Positions 1 through 11,292 of a stretch of 64,000 nt of DNA are shown here, piece after piece. The translations under genes and the position numbers were made by a program. Within the stretch, counting starts at the first letter, position 1. Each line of letters opens with the position of its first letter. The notes under the pieces were generated by a model. That model was not told where the DNA came from and ran no database searches. It saw only the letters and a program-made list of their open reading frames with translations. Source of the DNA: Triticum aestivum. Its lineage: Eukaryota; Streptophyta; Magnoliopsida; Poales; Poaceae. The DNA lies in the NCBI RefSeq assembly GCF_018294505.1, contig NC_057809.1:138668979-138732978 (forward strand), read 5' to 3'.

Positions 1-157
1 TTTGCATGGTTAGTTATGATCTTTACTGAAACCTGTGTATTATTTAAGCATATATATAGACACATAAACAAAAGAGTTCATAAAAGTTTTTCTTTATCAC
101 TTTCAGTTTGTCAATTGAATTGCTTGAGGACAAGCAATCAGGTAAGCCAGGGGGAGT
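1..157 (+). mobile_element. E1: 3' internal end of a Sabrina-like Gypsy element
   Basis: This is the noncoding tail of an LTR retrotransposon, ending in a purine-rich tract (about 147-157, CCAGGGGGAGT) directly before an LTR start. The stretch matches by eye the equivalent tail of E3 (about 26900-27068), including the run ending in a CTTTATCACTTTCAGTTTG-like block and the phrase around GAGGACAAGCAA. No coding capacity is seen. The body of the element lies upstream of the window. Confidence 0.8.
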
Positions 158-386
158 TGATACGTCTCCATTGTATCTACTTTTCCAAACACGTTTTCTC
201 TTATTTTGGACCCTAATTTGCATGATTTGAATGAAACTAACCCGGACTGACGCTGTTTTCAGCAGAACTACCATGGTGTTGTTTTTGTGCAAAAATATAA
301 GTTCTAGGAATTGGACGAAAGTTTTTGGAGATTTTTTATGGAATATATAAAAAATACAAGAGCAAAGACCAACTGGAGGGGGGCAC
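158..386 (+). repeat. E1 3' LTR, first 229 bp only
   Basis: The segment starts TGATACGTCTCC and follows the LTRs of E3 at 9797 and 27069 through the block around GGACTGACGCTGTTTTCAG. It is cut at 387 by insertion of E2. The rest of this LTR is not found beyond E2, because the far side was lost in the deletion joined at 6401. Confidence 0.85.
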
Positions 387-1925
387 TGATACGTCTCCAA
401 TGTATTTATAATTTATGAAATATTCATGCTATTATATTATCCATCTTAGATATTTCATATGCATTTATATGCTATTTTATATGATTTTTGGGACTAACCT
501 ATTGACCTAGAGCCCAGTGCCAGTTTCTGTTTTTCCCTTCTTTTTGAGTATTGTAGAAAAGGAATACCAAACGGAGTCCAATTGACGTGCCAATTTTCGA
601 TGATTTTTTATGGACCAAAAGAAGCCCCCGGAGTAAAAGAGTTGGGCCAGAAGAGTCCCGAGCCATCCACGAGGGTGGGGGTACGACCCACCCCCAGGGC
701 GTGGGCCCCTATCTCGTGGATGACTCGGAGACCCCCCCTGACGTGAAACCGACGCCAAAAATTCCTATAAATACAGAAACCCCCAGAAAATTGACCTAGA
801 TCGGAAGTTCCGCTGCCGCAAGCCTCTATAGCCATGATAAATCAATCTAGGCCCTCTCTGGCACCATGCCAAAGGGGGCCATCATCACCGGAGGCTATGG
901 AGGAGGATCCCGGAGGGGTCATCATCGCCATGATGGCCAAGGACCGGAGGGAGAACCTCTCCACATCCAGGGGAGGCCATGGAGGAGGAAGCACAAGGGG
1001 GAGAACCTCTCCTCCTCTCTCTTAATGGAACCGGAGTGCCATCGGGAGGGGAATCATCGCCGCGGTGATCGTCTTCATCAACATCACCATCATCATCACC
1101 ATCCTCATCTCTTTTACACGGTCCACTCTCCCGCACCCCGCTGTAATCCCTACTTGAACATGGTGCTTGATGCCACATATTATGATCCAATGATGTGTTG
1201 CCATCCTATGATGTTTTGAGTAGATAACCTTTGTCTTTGGGTTGATTGATGATCTAGATTGGTATGAGTTGTATGTTTTATTTTGGTGTTGCGCAAGCAT
1301 GAGGGATTCCCGCTGTAGGGTGTTGCAATACGTTCATGATTCTCTTATAGTGGGTTGCTTGAGTGACAGAAGCATAAACCCGAGTAAGGGGGTTGTTGCG
1401 TATGGGATAAAGGGGACTTGATGCTTTAATGCTATAGTTGGGTTTTTTTACCTTAATGATCTTTAGTAGTTGCGGATTCTTGCTAGAGTTCCAATCATAA
1501 GTGCATATGATCCAAGAAGAGAAAGTATGTTAGCTTATGCCTATCCCTCATATAAAATTGCAATGACGATTATCGATCTTGTTAACAATTGCCTAGGACA
1601 ATTCCGCACACCGATCCATCATTATTCCACACTCGCTATTTATAATATTTAGTAATATATTCTAACTTTATGATAACAACACCTACTTTTATGTTTTAGA
1701 TCCCCGATATTATGCAAAGTTATCCTCTTCATACCCACAACGTAGTTTTGTTTCTCATTTCTAGTTGGAAGCAAACGTTCGGTGTACGCAGAGTCGTATC
1801 AGTGGCAGATAGGGCTTGAGAGAATATTGATCTTACCTTTAATTCCTTGTGGGTTCGACACTCTATACTTATCACTTCCACCATTGGGAATTGCTACAAT
1901 GATTCCCTACACTTGGGGATTATCA
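387..1925 (+). repeat. E2 5' LTR
   Basis: It begins TGATACGTCTCC and ends GGGATTATCA, giving TG...CA ends. The 3' partner at 5909 aligns with it at both of its ends. The R region contains a CAT/CAC-rich stretch at about 1066-1110 that yields a histidine-rich but meaningless ORF. The five bases before it are GGCAC. Confidence 0.9.
766..773 (+). promoter_or_regulatory. E2 LTR TATA box
   Basis: TATAAATA sits in the LTR in the position expected for an LTR promoter. The matching place in the 3' LTR (about 6279-6288) reads CAATAAATAC, so the TATA is lost there. Confidence 0.6.
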
Positions 1926-1935
1926 AGCTCTTTTC

Positions 1936-1955
1936 TGGCGCCTTTGCCGGGGAGC
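1936..1955 (+). other. E2 primer-binding site (tRNA-Asp type)
   Basis: TGGCGCC followed by TTTGCCGGGGAGC lies 10 bases after the LTR end. Athila-type Gypsy elements use a primer-binding site complementary to tRNA-Asp of this form. E3 has the same site at 11226-11245 with one or two base differences. Confidence 0.8.
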
Positions 1956-3000
1956 AATAGCGTGGAGTTGATATTTTTGTGTATGCTTATTTGCTTTCTT
2001 CACTAAGTAGATTTTGTTTTTCCTTTTTTTGTTTCTGTTTAGTTGTGGGTGAAACATACATTTTTTTAAAGAATGAAAATACAAAAAAAAATTACTTGCC
2101 TCTCATACCTAAAAAGTTTTTCAATAAGAGAAGTGATTGGAAGGTTATGCATTGGAGAAATGATGGTCGACCTTGAACACTTGTGTTCATGCTCATGGAA
2201 ACAATGTAAAAATATTCATGCAATCTTCTATGAAAATAATTACCCCTTGTATATATCCATTGTATTATAAAAATAATGTGCCAAGCCTTGGTTTTAGGAT
2301 GATTAGATTGCTTGTTTACTTTGTGCAGTACAAAAACAGAAACTTTGGCTGTAGCGCATGATTTTACATTTTTTACTGGAAATTCAAATGGGTCTGAAAC
2401 ATTTTGCACATTACTTCTGAACAAATTGTTTAAATTGTCATATTTTTTAGAATTTTTGGAGTTACAGAAGTTTACTAAACTTCCATATTACTACAGACTA
2501 TCCTGTTTTTGACAGATTCTGTTTTCTATGACTTGTTCGCTTATTTTGATGAATCTATGGGTACTATCGGGGGGTTTGAACCATGGTGAAGTTGGAATAC
2601 AGTATATATAGTTCTAATATAAAATTGTAATAAGTTTGCAATAGTACCTAAAGGTAGTGATTTGCTTTATTACACTAACGGATCTCACAAAGTATTGTTA
2701 AAGTTTCGTGTGGATGAAGTGTTCGAAGATCGAGGAGCTACCAATATGATAAGAATAAGGAGAGGCAAGAGCTCAAGCTTGGGGATGCCCAAGGAACCCC
2801 AAGTAAATATTTCAAGGATACTCAAGCATCTAAGCTTGGGGATGCCCCGGTTGGCATCCCATCTTTCTTCTTCAACAATTATCGCTATATCTCAGTTTTT
2901 GTTTTGTTCACATAATTTGTGTACTTTGTGTTTTTGTTTTTCCTTTAAGAATCATGCTAGTATGAGATAGCCTTTTATTGATTTATGTAATACTTCATGT

Positions 3001-3185
3001 GCTTCACTTATATCTTTTAAGAATGATCTTATAGAATTGCTCTTTGTGCTTCACTTATATCTTTTAAGTATGATCTTATATAATTGCTCTTTGTGCTTCA
3101 CTTAAATCTTTTCAGTATGGTTTTATAGAATGCTTCGTGTGCTTCACTTATATATTTTGAGCTTGGATATTGGTTAGTCTATATT
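3001..3185 (+). repeat. Tandem array, 47-bp unit, about four copies
   Basis: Units start with GCTTCACTTATATC at 3001, 3048, 3095 and 3141, with a weaker fifth copy near 3205. The first two units are nearly identical and later ones decay. There are no unique spacers between units. Confidence 0.85.
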
Positions 3186-3655
3186 AATTGTAGAATGCTC
3201 CATGAACTTCACTTATATCTTTTGGAGTATGAATAATACTATCATCTAAAGTGAATTTAGAAGAAGTTTGCTCCCACTATCCCGAATGAGAAAATTTGTA
3301 TGCTTGTAGATCATGAACATAATGATTTATGTGTTGGTTATATTATTTAACTCATTCATGATGCTACTGAAAATTATTATGAGGGAGGAATACATGCTTA
3401 TAGGAGTTGCAATAATATTAAGTTTCCTCTCTATGTGCTTAAAGTTTTGAAGTTATACTTGTTTTGCCTTCCTATGCTAGTTGATTCTTGTTCCCATAAA
3501 TTGTATTCTCACAAAATCCCTAGGCATAGGAAGTGGGTTAGGTTAAAATGTGCTAGTCATATTCTTCATGATGCTCTCTTTATGTATCAATTCTTATCTT
3601 TTATGTGAGCATCATTGAAATCATCATGCCTAGCTAAAAGGCATTAAAGAAAAGC

Positions 3656-3676
3656 GCTTGTTGGGAGACAACCCAA
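3656..3676 (+). other. Short hairpin in E2 (TTGGG...CCCAA)
   Basis: GCGCTTGTTGGGAGACAACC and the following CAA can fold with TTGGG against CCCAA. Similar GGAGGCAACCCAA strings are, from recall, common in the noncoding interior of Triticeae Gypsy elements. The function is unknown. Confidence 0.4.
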
Positions 3677-5282
3677 TATTTACCCTTACTGTTTTTTTGT
3701 GTTTACATGATTAATCTAATGTATTAATCATTTTTTATAGATTTGTTTCGACAAAGTGCCAAGTAAAACCTTTGGGAAGACTTGAGTGAAAGTTAATGTG
3801 ATCTTGCCGTAAAAAACAGAAACTTTGCACTCACAAGATTAGGTGCCATTTTTTACAGAAGAGTGAGATTGAGTTGATTCTTTTTCAGACAATTAATAGA
3901 CAAATTCCTCATGTCCACCAATTTATTTCAGAATTTTTGGAGTAGAATAAGTATGGTTGGTTTTCAGATCATTACAAACTGTTCAGTTTCTGACAGATTC
4001 TGTTTTCATTGCATAGCTTGCTTGTTTTCTAGTTTCTATGGCTTATATTTCTTAATATAAATTGTAGAAATGATATGGTACAGTAGAAATTGTGTGAGAA
4101 CAATTATGATACTTGTCTTTGACAGTACCAAAGTGAATGGTTTACTCTTTATCATACTAACCTATCTCATGAAGATCCGTTATGTTTTGTGTGATTGAAG
4201 TTTTCAAGCTTTGGGTGAGATGTTGATATGAGGAGAATAAGGAGTGGAAATACCCTAAGCTTGGGGATGCCCAAGGCACCCCCAAGGTAATATTGAAGGA
4301 AGACTCAAGCGCCTAAGCTTGGGGATGCCCCGGAAGGCATCCCCTCTTTCGTCTTCAAAACTATCGGTATACCTTACTCAGAGCTATATTTGTATTCATC
4401 GCATGATATGTGTTTTGCTTGGAGCGTATTTTATATTTTACTTGCTGTTTGAATAAAATCATTGGATCTGAAATCTTGAATGAAAAAGAATCCTCCCATG
4501 GCTATTTAATTATTTGACTACTCAGTATTCTTCACTTATATCTTTTTGGAGTAGTTTGTCATTTACTCACGTGCTTCACATATATCCTATGAGGAAATGG
4601 TTGATGAATTGAATATCATAAATCTGAATTTATATACATTTCATATGCTTACAACATGGGGATTAATGACTTCACACATAATAATTATAGGTAGTAAATT
4701 TATTGGAAGCTGGCAAACGCAGAATTGGTCACTTGAACAATTCATGAAAGAATATTGAAGGAAGAGAGATTTCAAATATAAATATACTATCTTGGACATC
4801 TTTTGCAATTGTGAGCACTCATTAAAATATGACATGCTAAAAGGTTGATGTTGGACAAGGAAGACAACTTAATGGGTTATGTTTTCCTATATCCGAAATG
4901 TTATATTGTCTTGGATCATCCAACATGTTGAGTTTTCCTTTCCCTCTCATGCCAGCCAAATTATTTGCACCAAGTAGAGATACTAATTGTGCTTCCAAAT
5001 ATCCTTAAACCCAGTTTTGCCATGAGAGTCCACCATATCTACCTATGGATTGAGTAAGATCCTTCAAGTAAGTTGTCATTGTTGCAAGCAATAAAAATTG
5101 CTCTCTAAATATGTGTGATTTATTAGTGTGGAGAAAATAAGCTTTATACGATCTTGTGATGTGGAAGAAATAAAAGCGACGGACTCCATAATAAAGGTCC
5201 ATATCACAAGTGGCAATATAAAGTGACGTTCTTTTGCATTAAGATTTTGCGCATCCAACCATAAAAGCGCATGAAAACCTCT

Positions 5283-5318
5283 GCTTCCCTCTGCAAAGGG
5301 CCTATCTTTTACTTTTAT
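5283..5318 (+). other. Conserved 3'-region motif, E2 copy
   Basis: GCTTCCCTCTGCAAAGGGCC followed by a TATCTTTTACTTTTAT tail. The same motif appears in E3 (26556-26591), E6 (54808-54844, reverse) and E5 (33099-33130, reverse), each about 0.5-0.6 kb before the 3' LTR. Confidence 0.7.
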
Positions 5319-5893
5319 CTTCTACCCTTATACAAGAGTCATGGTGGTCATCACCTTTCCTTTTTACACTTTTTCCTTTGGCAAGCACTTTGTGTTGGAT
5401 CAATCCGGATATATATATCCACTTGGATGTAGGTTATCATAAATTATTATTGTTGACATTACCCGTGAGGTAAAAGGATGGGAGGCGAAACTATAAACCC
5501 CTATCTTTCTCTGTGTTCGATTAAAACTTTGGACCCATAAATATCACATGAGTGTTAGCATTTGTGATTGATTAAATGATAGTTGAGTATGTGGAGTTTG
5601 CTGAATCAAAGCTCTTACATAAACCCTTCTCGAAAATAAGATGAATTGCAATTGTTTGATGACTAAGAGCACGGTTTGTTAGTTTTCAATAAAGTTTATG
5701 ATCTATACTTTAACATGTCAATAGCTTGTTACTTGATCGTGAGAAGTTTCATGAGTTGAGCTACTATTATGATATATAATGATGCTTGAAAAATTGATTG
5801 GAACTATCATTGATGAAACTTATGCACTTGCTAGCATTCACACTTCATAAATTATTTCTTTTATCATTTACCTACTCGAGGACGAGTAGGAAT

Positions 5894-5908
5894 TAAGCTC
5901 GGGGATGC
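5894..5908 (+). other. E2 polypurine tract
   Basis: AAGCTCGGGGATGC lies immediately before the 3' LTR start. This is the expected site of plus-strand DNA priming. Confidence 0.7.
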
Positions 5909-6403
5909 TAATATGTCTCCAACGTATCTATAATTTATGAAATATTCATGCTATTATATTATCCATCTTAGATGTTTTATATGTATTTATATGCTATTTT
6001 ACATGATTTTTGGGACTAACCTATTAACCTAGAGCTTAGTGCCAGTTTTCTGTTTTCCCCTTGTTTTTGAGTATTGCAGAAAAGAAATATTCATGCTATT
6101 ATATTATCCATCTTAGATTAACCTATTAACCTAGAGCTTAGTGCCAGTTGGGACAGAAGGGTCCCGAGCCGTCCATGAGGGTGGGGGGCGCGCCCCACCC
6201 CCTGGGCATGGGCCCCTATCTCGTGGATGACTCGGAGACCCCCCTGACGTGAAACTGATGCCAAAAATTCCAATAAATACAGAAACCCCCAAAAAATAAC
6301 CTAGATTGGAAGTTCCGCCATCGCAAGCCTCTGTAGCCATGAGAAATCAATCTAGGCCCTCTCTGGCACCCTGCCAGAGGGGGCCATCATCACCGGAGGC
6401 TAT
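5909..6403 (+). repeat. E2 3' LTR, truncated and internally rearranged
   Basis: It starts TAATATGTCTCC (TG changed to TA). It follows the 5' LTR, but between 6086 and 6149 the expected sequence is replaced by second copies of two LTR pieces (5941-5972 and 6017-6047). It then resumes the normal LTR at about 6150 and stops at GGAGGCTAT (about 6403), where it is fused to the LTR of Copia A. More than 1 kb of its 3' part is missing. Confidence 0.85.
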
Positions 6404-7709
6404 AAAGGGAGGAGGAGAGGTGGCTGGCCCAAGGGGGGCGCGCCATGGGGGGTGTCCTACTTGGACTCCCGGTCCAAGTAGGATTCGCCCCCCTTTCCTA
6501 TTCCCACTAGGAGAAGGAGGCAAGGAGGAGGAGCAGAGAAGGAAAGGGGGGCCGCCGCCCCCAACCCTAGTCCAATTCGGTTTGGGCTTGGGGGGGTGCC
6601 ACCACCTGGCCGCCGCCTCCTCTCTCAACTAGGGCCCATGAAGGCCCATTAACTCCCTAGGGGGGGTTCAGGTAACCCCCGGTACTCCGAAAAATGCCCA
6701 AACCTTTCCAAAACCATTCTAGTGTCCAAACATAACCTTCTAATATATCAATCTTTATGTCTCGACCATTCCGATACTCCCCGTCATGTCCGTGATCTCA
6801 TCCAGGACTCCGAACAAACTTCAATTCATCAAATCACATAACTCATAATACAAATCGTCATCGAACGTTAAGCGTGCGGACCCTACGGGTTCGAGAACTA
6901 TGTAGACATGACCGAGACATATCTCCGGTCAATAACCAATAGCGGAACCTGGATGCTCATATTGGCTCCTACATATTCTATGAAGATCTTTATCGGTCAA
7001 ACCGCATAACAACATATGTTGTTCCCTTTGTCATTGGTATGTTACTGGCCCGAGATTCGATCGTAGGTATCATCATACCTAGTTCAATCTCGTTGCCAAT
7101 AATTCTCTTTACTTGTTCTGTAATACATCATCCCGTGGCAAACTCAGTAGAGACATTGCTTGCAAGGCTCATAGTGATGTGCATTACCGAGAGGGCCCAG
7201 AGATACCTCTCCGATACACGGAGTGACAAATCCTAATATCGATATATGCCAACTCAACAAACAACATCGGAAACACCTGTAGAACATCTTTGTAATCACC
7301 CAATTACGTTGTGACGTTTGATAGCACACAAGGTGTTCCTCCAGTATTCGGGAGTTACATAATCTCATAGTCAGAGGAACATATATAAGTCATGAAGAAA
7401 GCAATAGAAATAAAATTAAATGATCATTATGCTAAGCTAACGGATGGGTCTTTTCCATCACATCATTCTCTAATGATGTGACCACGTTCGTCAAATGACA
7501 ACACATGTCTATGATTAGGAAGCTTAACCATATTTGATTAACGAGCTAGTCTAGTAGAGGCATACTAGGGACACTCTTTTTGTCTATGTGTTAACCCATG
7601 TACTAAGTTTTCGGTTAATACAATTCTAGCATGGATAATAAACATTTATCATGATATAAGGAAATATAAATAACAACTTTATTATTGCCTCTAGGGCATA
7701 TTTCCTTGA
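6401..7709 (-). repeat. Copia A 3' LTR, lacking about 415 bp of its distal end
   Basis: It matches 31115-32435 by eye, from TATAAAGGG to GGGCATATTTCCTTGA. The end that should read TGTTGGGGAACG on the plus strand is absent, and the sequence changes into the E2 LTR at the shared TAT (6401-6403). Confidence 0.85.
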
Positions 7710-7721
7710 GTCTCCCACTTA
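7710..7721 (-). other. Copia A polypurine tract
   Basis: On the minus strand AAGTGGGAGAC abuts the 3' LTR start, the usual plus-strand primer position. Confidence 0.7.
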
Positions 7722-7796
7722 CACTAGAGTCAATAATTTAGGTTGCATTGTAATGATTTTAATACCCATGGACTCTTGGTGCTTATCATGTTTTGC

Positions 7797-9786
7797 TCAT
7801 GAGAGAGGCTTAGTCAACAGGTCTACGACATCCAGATCCGTATGTATCTTGCAAATCTCTATGTCCCCCTCCTTGACTTGATCGCAGATGGAATTGAAGC
7901 GTCTCTTGATGTGTTTGGTTCTCTTTTGAAATATGGATTCCTTCGCCAAGGCAATTGCTCCAGTACTGTCACAAAAGACTTTCATTGGACCCAATGCACT
8001 AGGTATTACACCTAGATCGGATATGAACTCCTTCATATAGACTCCTTCATTTGCTGCTTCCGAAGTAGCTATGTACTCTGCTTCACACGTAGATCCTGCC
8101 ACAACGCTCTGCTTGGAACCATACCAACTGACAGCTCCACCATTCAATATAAATACGTATCCGGTTTGTGACTTAGAGTCATCCGGATCAGTGTCAAAGC
8201 TTGCACCGACGTTACCATTTACGACGAGCTATTTGTCACCTCCATAAACGAGAAACATATCCTTAGTCCTTTTTAGGTATTTTAGGATGTTCTTGACCGT
8301 TGTCCAGTGATCCACTCCTGGATTACTTTGGTACCTCCCTGCTAAACTAATAGCAAGGCACACATCAGGTCTGGTACATAGCATTGCATACATGATAGAA
8401 CCTATAACTGAGGCATAGGGAATGACTTTCATTTTTTCTCTATCTTCTGCTGTGGTCGGGCATTGAGATTGACTCAACTTCACACCTTGTAACATAGGAA
8501 AGAACCCTTTCTTTGCTTGATCCATTTTGAACTTCTTCAAAAATTTATCAAGGTATGTGCTTTGTGAAAGTCCAATTGAGCATCTTGATCTATCTCTATA
8601 GATCTTGATGCCCAATATATAAGCAGCTTGACCGAGGTCCTTCATTGAAAAATTCTTATTCAATTATCCTTTTATGCTATTCAGAAATTCAGTATCATTT
8701 CCGATCAACAATATGACATCCACATATAATATCAGAAATGCTACAGAGCTCCCACTCACTTTCTTGTAAATATAGTCTTCTCCAAAAGTATGTATAAAAC
8801 CATATGCTTTGATCACAATATCAAGCGTATATTCCAACTCTGAGAGGCTTGCACCAGTCCATAAATGAATCGCTTGAGCTTGCACACTTTGTTAGCACCT
8901 TTTGGATCGACAAAATCTTCTAGTTGCATCATATACAACTCTTCTTTAAGATATCCATTAAGGAATGCAGTTTTGACACCCATTTGCCAAATTTCATAAT
9001 CATAAAATGCGGCAATTGCTAACATGATTTGGACAGACTGAAGCATCTCTACGGGTGAGAAGGTCTCATCGTAGTCAACTCCTTGAAATTTTTGAAAACC
9101 TTTCACAACAAGTTGAGCTTTGTAGACAGTAACATTACCGTCAGCGTCAGTCTTCTTCTTGAAGATCGATTTATTCTCTATTGCTTGCCGATCAACAGGC
9201 AAGTCAATCAAAGTCCACACTTTGTTCTCGTACATGGATCCCATCTCATATTTCATGGCCTCAAGCCATTTCACGGAATCTGGGCTCATCATCGCTTCCT
9301 CATAGTTCGTAGGTTCGTCATGGTCAAGTAACATGACCTCCAGAACAGGATTACCGTACCACTCCGGTGCGGATGTTACTCTGGTTGACCTACGAGGTTC
9401 GGTAGTAACTTGATCAGAAGTTTCATGATCATCATCATTAGCTTCCTAACTAATTGGTGTAGGAATAACTGGAACTGATTTCTGTGATGAACTACTTTCC
9501 AATTCGGGAGAAGGTACAATTACCTCATCAAGTTCTACTTTCCTCCCACTCACTTCTTTTGAGAGAAACTCCTTCTCTAGAAGGATTCATTCTTAGCAAC
9601 AAATATCTTGCCTTCAGATCTGTGATAGAAGGTGTACCCAACAGTCTCCTTTGGGTATCATATGAAGACACATTTCTCCGATTAGGGTTCGAGCTTATCA
9701 GGTTGAAGCTTTTTCACATAAGCATCGCAGCCCCAAACTTTAAGAAACAACAACTTGGGTCTCTTGCCAAACCACAGTTCATATGC
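7797..9786 (-). pseudogene. Copia A pol 3' half: integrase tail, reverse transcriptase, RNase H
   Basis: Reading leftward, about 9786-9335 encodes the integrase C-terminal linker. 9334-8813 encodes the start of a Copia-type reverse transcriptase (KTAFLNGYLKEELYM, YGLVQASQSWN). 8885-8664 continues in another frame and contains the catalytic loop as YVDV at 8715-8726 instead of YVDD. 8663-8229 encodes the connection (LGIKIYRDRS, MYAMLCTRPD) and 8147-7797 the RNase H (SWYGSKQSVVAGST, EAEYIA, KRTKHIKRRF). There is one frameshift in 8813-8885 and in-frame stops at about 8664 and 8229. It cannot yield a functional polymerase. Confidence 0.9.
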
Positions 9787-9796
9787 TTGGGGGAGA

Positions 9797-11214
9797 TGAT
9801 ACGTCTCCAACGTATCTACTTTTCCAAACACTTTTTCCCTTGTTTTGGACTCTAACTTGCATGATTTGAATGGAACTAACCCGGACTGACGCTGTTTTCA
9901 GCAGAATTGCCATGGTGTTATTTATGTGCAGAAACAAAAGTTCTCGGAATGACCTAAAACTTCACGGAGATTATTTTTGGAAATAATAAAAAATACTGGT
10001 AAAAGATCAAGACCAGGGGGCCCACACCCTAGCCACGCGGGTGGGGGCGCGCCTGCCCCCTGGGCGCGCCCCCCTACCTCGTGGGCCCCCTGGAGCTCCT
10101 CCGACCTCAACTCCAACTCTATATATTCGTGTTCGGAGAGAAAAAATCAGAGAGAAGGATTCATCGCGTTTTACGATATGGAGCCACCGCCAAGCCCTAA
10201 ACTCTCTCGGGAGGGCTGATCGGGAGTCTGTTCGGGGCTCCGGAGAGGGGAATCCATCACCATCGTCATCATCAACCATCCTCCATCACCAATTTCATGA
10301 TGCTCACTGCCGTGCGTGAGTAATTCCATTGTAGGCTTGCTGGACGGTGATGGCTTGGATGAGATTTATCATGTAATCGAGTTAGTTTTGTTAGGGTTTG
10401 ATCCCTAGTATCCACTATGTTCTGAGATTGATGTTGCTATGACTTTGCTATGCTTAATGCTTGTCACTAGGGCCCGAGTGCCATGATTTCAGATTTGAAC
10501 CTATTATGTTTTCAAGAATATATGTGAGTTCTTGTTCCTATCTTGCAAGTCTATAGTCACCTACTATGTGTTATGATCCGGCAACCCCGAAGTGACAATA
10601 GTCGGGACCACTCCCGGTGATGGTCGTAGTTTGGGGAGTTCATGTATTCACTATGTGTTAATGCTTTGGTCTGGTACTCTATTAAAAGGAGGCTTTAATA
10701 TCCCTTAGTTTCCGCTAGGACCCCGCTGCCACGGGAGGGCAGGACAAAAGATGTCATGCAAGTTCTTTTCCATAAGCACGTATGACTATATTCGGAATAC
10801 ATGCCTACATTACATTGATGAATTGGAGCTAGTTCTGTGTCACCCTAGGTTATGACTGTTACATGATGAACCACATCTGGCATAATTCTCTATCACCGAT
10901 CCATTGCCTACGAGCTTTCCATATGTTGTTCTTCTCTTATTTACTTTTCCGTTGCTATTGTTACAATCACTAAAAAATACCAAAAACATTACTTTTTCTA
11001 TCGTTACCTTTTGCTACCATTATCACTACTATCATAGTACTTTGCTACTAAATACCTTGCTGCAGATATTAAGTTTCCAGGTGTGGTTGAATTGACAACT
11101 CAACTGCTAATACTTGAGAATATTCTTTGGCTCCCCTTGTGTCGAATCAATAAATTTGGGTTGAATATTGTACCCTCAAAAACTATTGCGATCCCCTATA
11201 CTTGTGGGTTATCA
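9797..11214 (+). repeat. E3 left (5') LTR
   Basis: It starts TGATACGTCTCC and ends GGGTTATCA. It is co-linear along its length with 27069-28486, with scattered single-base differences. A TATATATT box lies at 10120-10127. Confidence 0.92.
10120..10127 (+). promoter_or_regulatory. E3 LTR TATA box
   Basis: TATATATT lies 324 bases into the LTR, downstream of a GC-rich block. The same box is at 27391-27398 in the 3' LTR, so it is a plausible Pol II start for element RNA. Confidence 0.55.
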
Positions 11215-11225
11215 AGACTATTTTC

Positions 11226-11245
11226 TGGCGCCGTTGTCGGGGAGC
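11226..11245 (+). other. E3 primer-binding site (tRNA-Asp type)
   Basis: TGGCGCCGTTGTCGGGGAGC lies 11 bases after the LTR. It matches the expected complement of a plant tRNA-Asp 3' end except for one C-to-T change. Confidence 0.85.
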
Positions 11246-11292
11246 ATAGCTCTATTCTTTGAGTCACTTGGGATTTATATCTGCTTATCATT

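Larger units (their letters stand above)
2320..4440 (+). repeat. Spaced duplication of a hairpin-bearing module inside E2
   Basis: About 2320-2960 and about 3800-4440 are imperfect copies lying about 1.48 kb apart. Both carry AAAAACAGAAACTTTG, TGACAGATTCTGTTTTC and a paired AAGCTTGGGGATGCC block. In the second copy GGGGATGCC (4321-4329) pairs with GGCATCCCC (4336-4344) around CCGGAA, and CTTGGGG (4260-4266) pairs with CCCCAAG (4280-4286). In the first copy GGGATGCC (2839-2846) pairs with GGCATCCC (2853-2860). The AGCTTGGGGATGC core resembles the element's own purine tract before the 3' LTR (AGCTCGGGGATGC). Confidence 0.7.
387..6403 (+). mobile_element. E2: non-autonomous Gypsy-type LTR element without genes
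   Basis: The element has a 1539-bp 5' LTR (387-1925), a tRNA-Asp-type primer-binding site (1936-1955), about 4 kb of AT-rich interior, a purine tract (about 5894-5908) and a truncated 3' LTR (5909-6403). No reading frame in the interior resembles gag or pol, and the longest are short and random in composition, so it resembles a large retrotransposon derivative that depends on proteins from another element. Parts of its 3' interior are similar to the 3' regions of E3 and E5. The target duplication cannot be tested because the right end is lost. Confidence 0.85.

Noticed and set aside
866..1219. Histidine-rich ORF in the E2 5' LTR
   Set aside because: It is caused by a CAT/CAC-rich run in the LTR. 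The 3' LTR does not preserve the frame.
3001..3185. Possible CRISPR-like array
   Set aside because: The 47-bp units are contiguous with no spacers, degrade progressively and lie in a plant retroelement.
9792..9796. Target-site duplication for E3
   Set aside because: GGAGA on the left and TCACC on the right do not match. The left bases belong to a purine tract.
11226..11245. tRNA-like sequence
   Set aside because: Only the 3' end complement of a tRNA is present, directly after an LTR, so it is a primer-binding site and not a tRNA gene.
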